In this document: positions 62,468 through 64,000 of the stretch, one piece after another
Layout: each line of letters opens with the position of its first letter
How positions within the stretch are numbered: position 1 is the first letter of the stretch
Assembly (NCBI RefSeq): GCF_000252445.1
Contig: NC_017791.1
Span: 1-64,000, forward strand
Direction of reading: 5' to 3'
Length of the DNA stretch: 64,000 nucleotides
Source: Deinococcus gobiensis I-0
GTDB taxonomy: Bacteria; Deinococcota; Deinococci; Deinococcales; Deinococcaceae
Notes under the pieces: model-generated
What the model was told of the DNA's origin: nothing
Databases searched by the model: none
Seen by the model: only the letters and a program-made list of their open reading frames with translations
Position numbers and translations under genes: made by a program

Positions 62468-63577
62468 ATGAAGCACACTGCCAAGCTCGCCCTCGTCGCC
62501 GCCGCGCTCGTCACCGCCGCCCTCGCACAGGGTGTAAATCCACAGGCTGCCCTCAAGGAGCTCGCCACGAAGGTCTACTCGAAAGGACCCTCCGGTGAGG
62601 CCCCGGCACCGGCGTCCAGCGTCACGCTGACCCCGGCTGAACTGGCTAAGGTGAAGGCCATGAACGCCACCGCCGCCATCGTGCTGCACTACGGCGGCAA
62701 CGACTGGAGCAACGCGCAGGTGGACGGCCTCAAGGCGCAGTTCGCCAAGCTGGGCATCAAGGTCATCGCCGTGACAGACGCGAACTTCAAGCCGGAGAAG
62801 CAGGTCTCCGACATCGAAACGGTGCTGGCCCGCAAGCCCAGCATCATCGTGTCCATCCCGACCGACCCGGTGGCCACCGCCGCCGCGTACCGTAAGGCCG
62901 CGAAGGCCGGCGTGAAACTGGTGTTCATGGACAACGTACCCAGCGGCCTCAAGGCCGGCACGGACTACGTGAGTGTCGTCTCGGCCGACAACTACGGCAA
63001 CGGCGTGGCCTCGGCGCATCTGCTGGCGCAGCAGCTGGGCAGCAAGGGGAACATCGGCGTGATCTTCCACGCGGCCGACTTCTTCGTGACCAAGCAGCGC
63101 TACGACGCGTTCAAGGCCACCATCGCCAAGTACCCCAACATCAAGATCGTGGCCGAGCAGGGCATCGGCGGACCGGACTTCGCCGGCGACGCCGAGAAAG
63201 TCGCGTCGGCCATGCTGACCCGCAACCCCAACCTGAACGCCATCTGGGCCGTGTGGGACGTGCCGGCCGAGGGCGTGATGAGCGCCGCGCGCACGGCCGG
63301 ACGCAAGGACCTGGTCATCGCGACCATGGACCTGGGCAAGAACGTCGCGCTGGAGATGGCCAAGCCGAACGGCATGGTGCGCGGCCTGGGTGCCCAGCGC
63401 CCCTACGACGCCGGCGTGACCGAGGCGAACCTCGCGGCGTACGGCCTGCTGGGCAAGAAGGCCCCCCCGTACGTTGCCCTGAACGCGCTGCCCGTCACGC
63501 GTGCCACGTTGGCCACCGCATGGAAGCGGGTCTACAACCAGACCCTACCCAGCGACATCCAGTCCGTCCTGAAGTAA
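62468..63577 (+). CDS. Sugar ABC transporter substrate-binding protein
   Basis: This is a 369-residue periplasmic binding protein of the ribose/LacI-like class. Signal peptide KHTAKLALVAAALVTAALAQ, cut after about residue 20. Domain 1: AAIVLHYGGNDWSNAQVDGL, then SIIVSIPTDPVATAAAYRKA; hinge and domain 2: SADNYGNGVASAHLLAQQLG and PNLNAIWAVWDVPAEGVMSA. The transporter's permease and ATPase are not in the window and may follow downstream. Confidence 0.9.
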   Translation: MKHTAKLALVAAALVTAALAQGVNPQAALKELATKVYSKGPSGEAPAPASSVTLTPAELAKVKAMNATAAIVLHYGGNDWSNAQVDGLKAQFAKLGIKVIAVTDANFKPEKQVSDIETVLARKPSIIVSIPTDPVATAAAYRKAAKAGVKLVFMDNVPSGLKAGTDYVSVVSADNYGNGVASAHLLAQQLGSKGNIGVIFHAADFFVTKQRYDAFKATIAKYPNIKIVAEQGIGGPDFAGDAEKVASAMLTRNPNLNAIWAVWDVPAEGVMSAARTAGRKDLVIATMDLGKNVALEMAKPNGMVRGLGAQRPYDAGVTEANLAAYGLLGKKAPPYVALNALPVTRATLATAWKRVYNQTLPSDIQSVLK

Positions 63578-63651
63578 GTCCTCCCGGGGCTGCGCTCCCT
63601 GCGCGTGGCCCTACCCCTGATCCCGCCCACCATGATTCTGGAGGTACCACC

Positions 63652-64000
63652 ATGACCGCATCCAGCATTCCTCAGCTCAACGTCGGCCTGATCGGCGGGG
63701 GGTTCATGGGCAAGGCCCATTCGCTCGCGTACGCCGCCATGCCCATGTTCTTCTGGCCCGCGCCCGCCATCCCGGTGCGCCACACGATTGCCGAGGTCAC
63801 CGACGACCTGGCCGCCGGGGCCGCCGCCCGCTTCGGCTTCCAGCACTCAACCGGCGACTGGCGCCGCGTGATCGACGATCCCAACATTCACGTGGTGGAC
63901 ATCGCCACGCCGAACAACTCGCACGCCGAGATTGCCATCGCCGCCGCGCAGGCCGGCAAGCACATCCTGTGCGAGAAGCCGCTGGCTCCCACTGTGGCCG
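63652..64000 (+). CDS. Gfo/Idh/MocA-family oxidoreductase (third), partial
   Basis: Only the first 116 residues are inside the window: [20 protein letters not shown] (Rossmann loop), [20 protein letters not shown] and [10 protein letters not shown]. It is of a different subgroup from the two upstream genes (myo-inositol 2-dehydrogenase/MviM-like). GGAGG sits 8 nt before the ATG. Confidence 0.9.
   Translation, partial: MTASSIPQLNVGLIGGGFMGKAHSLAYAAMPMFFWPAPAIPVRHTIAEVTDDLAAGAAARFGFQHSTGDWRRVIDDPNIHVVDIATPNNSHAEIAIAAAQAGKHILCEKPLAPTVA

Overview
The window is very probably from a Deinococcus accessory replicon (plasmid or megaplasmid). The best evidence is a DdrB-family single-strand DNA-binding protein (42856-43368), a lineage-specific Deinococcus protein. 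Supporting evidence is an HU protein with a Lys/Ala/Pro-rich N-terminal arm, a NucS-type endonuclease, very high GC with strong GC3 bias, and promoters placed for leaderless initiation.

Layout. 1-4.7 kb: a damaged IS4-family copy, a LysR regulator diverging from an inositol-monophosphatase-like gene and an NADP-oxidoreductase-like gene, and an excisionase-HTH/PIN toxin-antitoxin pair. 4.7-5.9 kb: a second IS4-family copy that cuts off a serine recombinase start and the 5' end of the next gene. 5.9-25.7 kb: a nearly unbroken plus-strand block built around a PRTRC cassette (proteins E, C, F, B, then ThiF, a second F-like protein and a second B). Mixed in are a UvrD/Rep-like helicase, winged-helix proteins, HU, NucS (minus strand), HD-domain, RNase H-like and PAPS-reductase-like proteins and many small unknowns. 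An IS3-family element interrupts the PAPS-reductase gene. 25.9-28.4 kb: catalase-family protein and zinc alcohol dehydrogenase. 28.8-29.3 kb: a displaced scrap of the PRTRC-type block. 29.3-35.4 kb: arsenic resistance genes with two ArsR, two ArsN-type acetyltransferases, a MarR regulator, ArsB and ArsC, plus a restriction endonuclease gene broken by an IS5-family element. 36.5-38.2 kb: an IS630-family wreck with a cargo-carrying IS5-type derivative nested inside. 38.3-41.3 kb: MocR-type regulator, GNAT, FMN-barrel and membrane protein. 41.3-42.8 kb: an IS701-like element. 42.8-46.6 kb: another displaced piece of the PRTRC-type block (DdrB and others). 46.6-52 kb: transposase scrap, a membrane-type dehydrogenase operon (small subunit, GMC flavoprotein, dihaem cytochrome c) and a C-terminal ligA fragment. 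52-56 kb: a multi-GAF histidine kinase and IS debris. 56.6-64 kb: a LuxR/ATPase regulator diverging from a Gfo/Idh/MocA sugar or polyol operon with a periplasmic binding protein, running off the window.

The most striking signal is regulatory. At least 19 genes of the PRTRC-type block, including its displaced pieces, are preceded by a GC-rich palindrome with a conserved TGGCCC...GGGCC(A) stem and a variable loop. It ends about 8-11 nt before the ATG, normally with no Shine-Dalgarno sequence. Four genes also carry a second conserved box (GTCACCCCAAG ... TACGGT) that looks like a leaderless promoter. In each of those four, the two elements define two ATG codons in the same frame. The cargo genes (ars, catalase, gluconate-type dehydrogenase, sugar operon) lack both elements, so the signal marks one ancestral module later broken up by insertion sequences.
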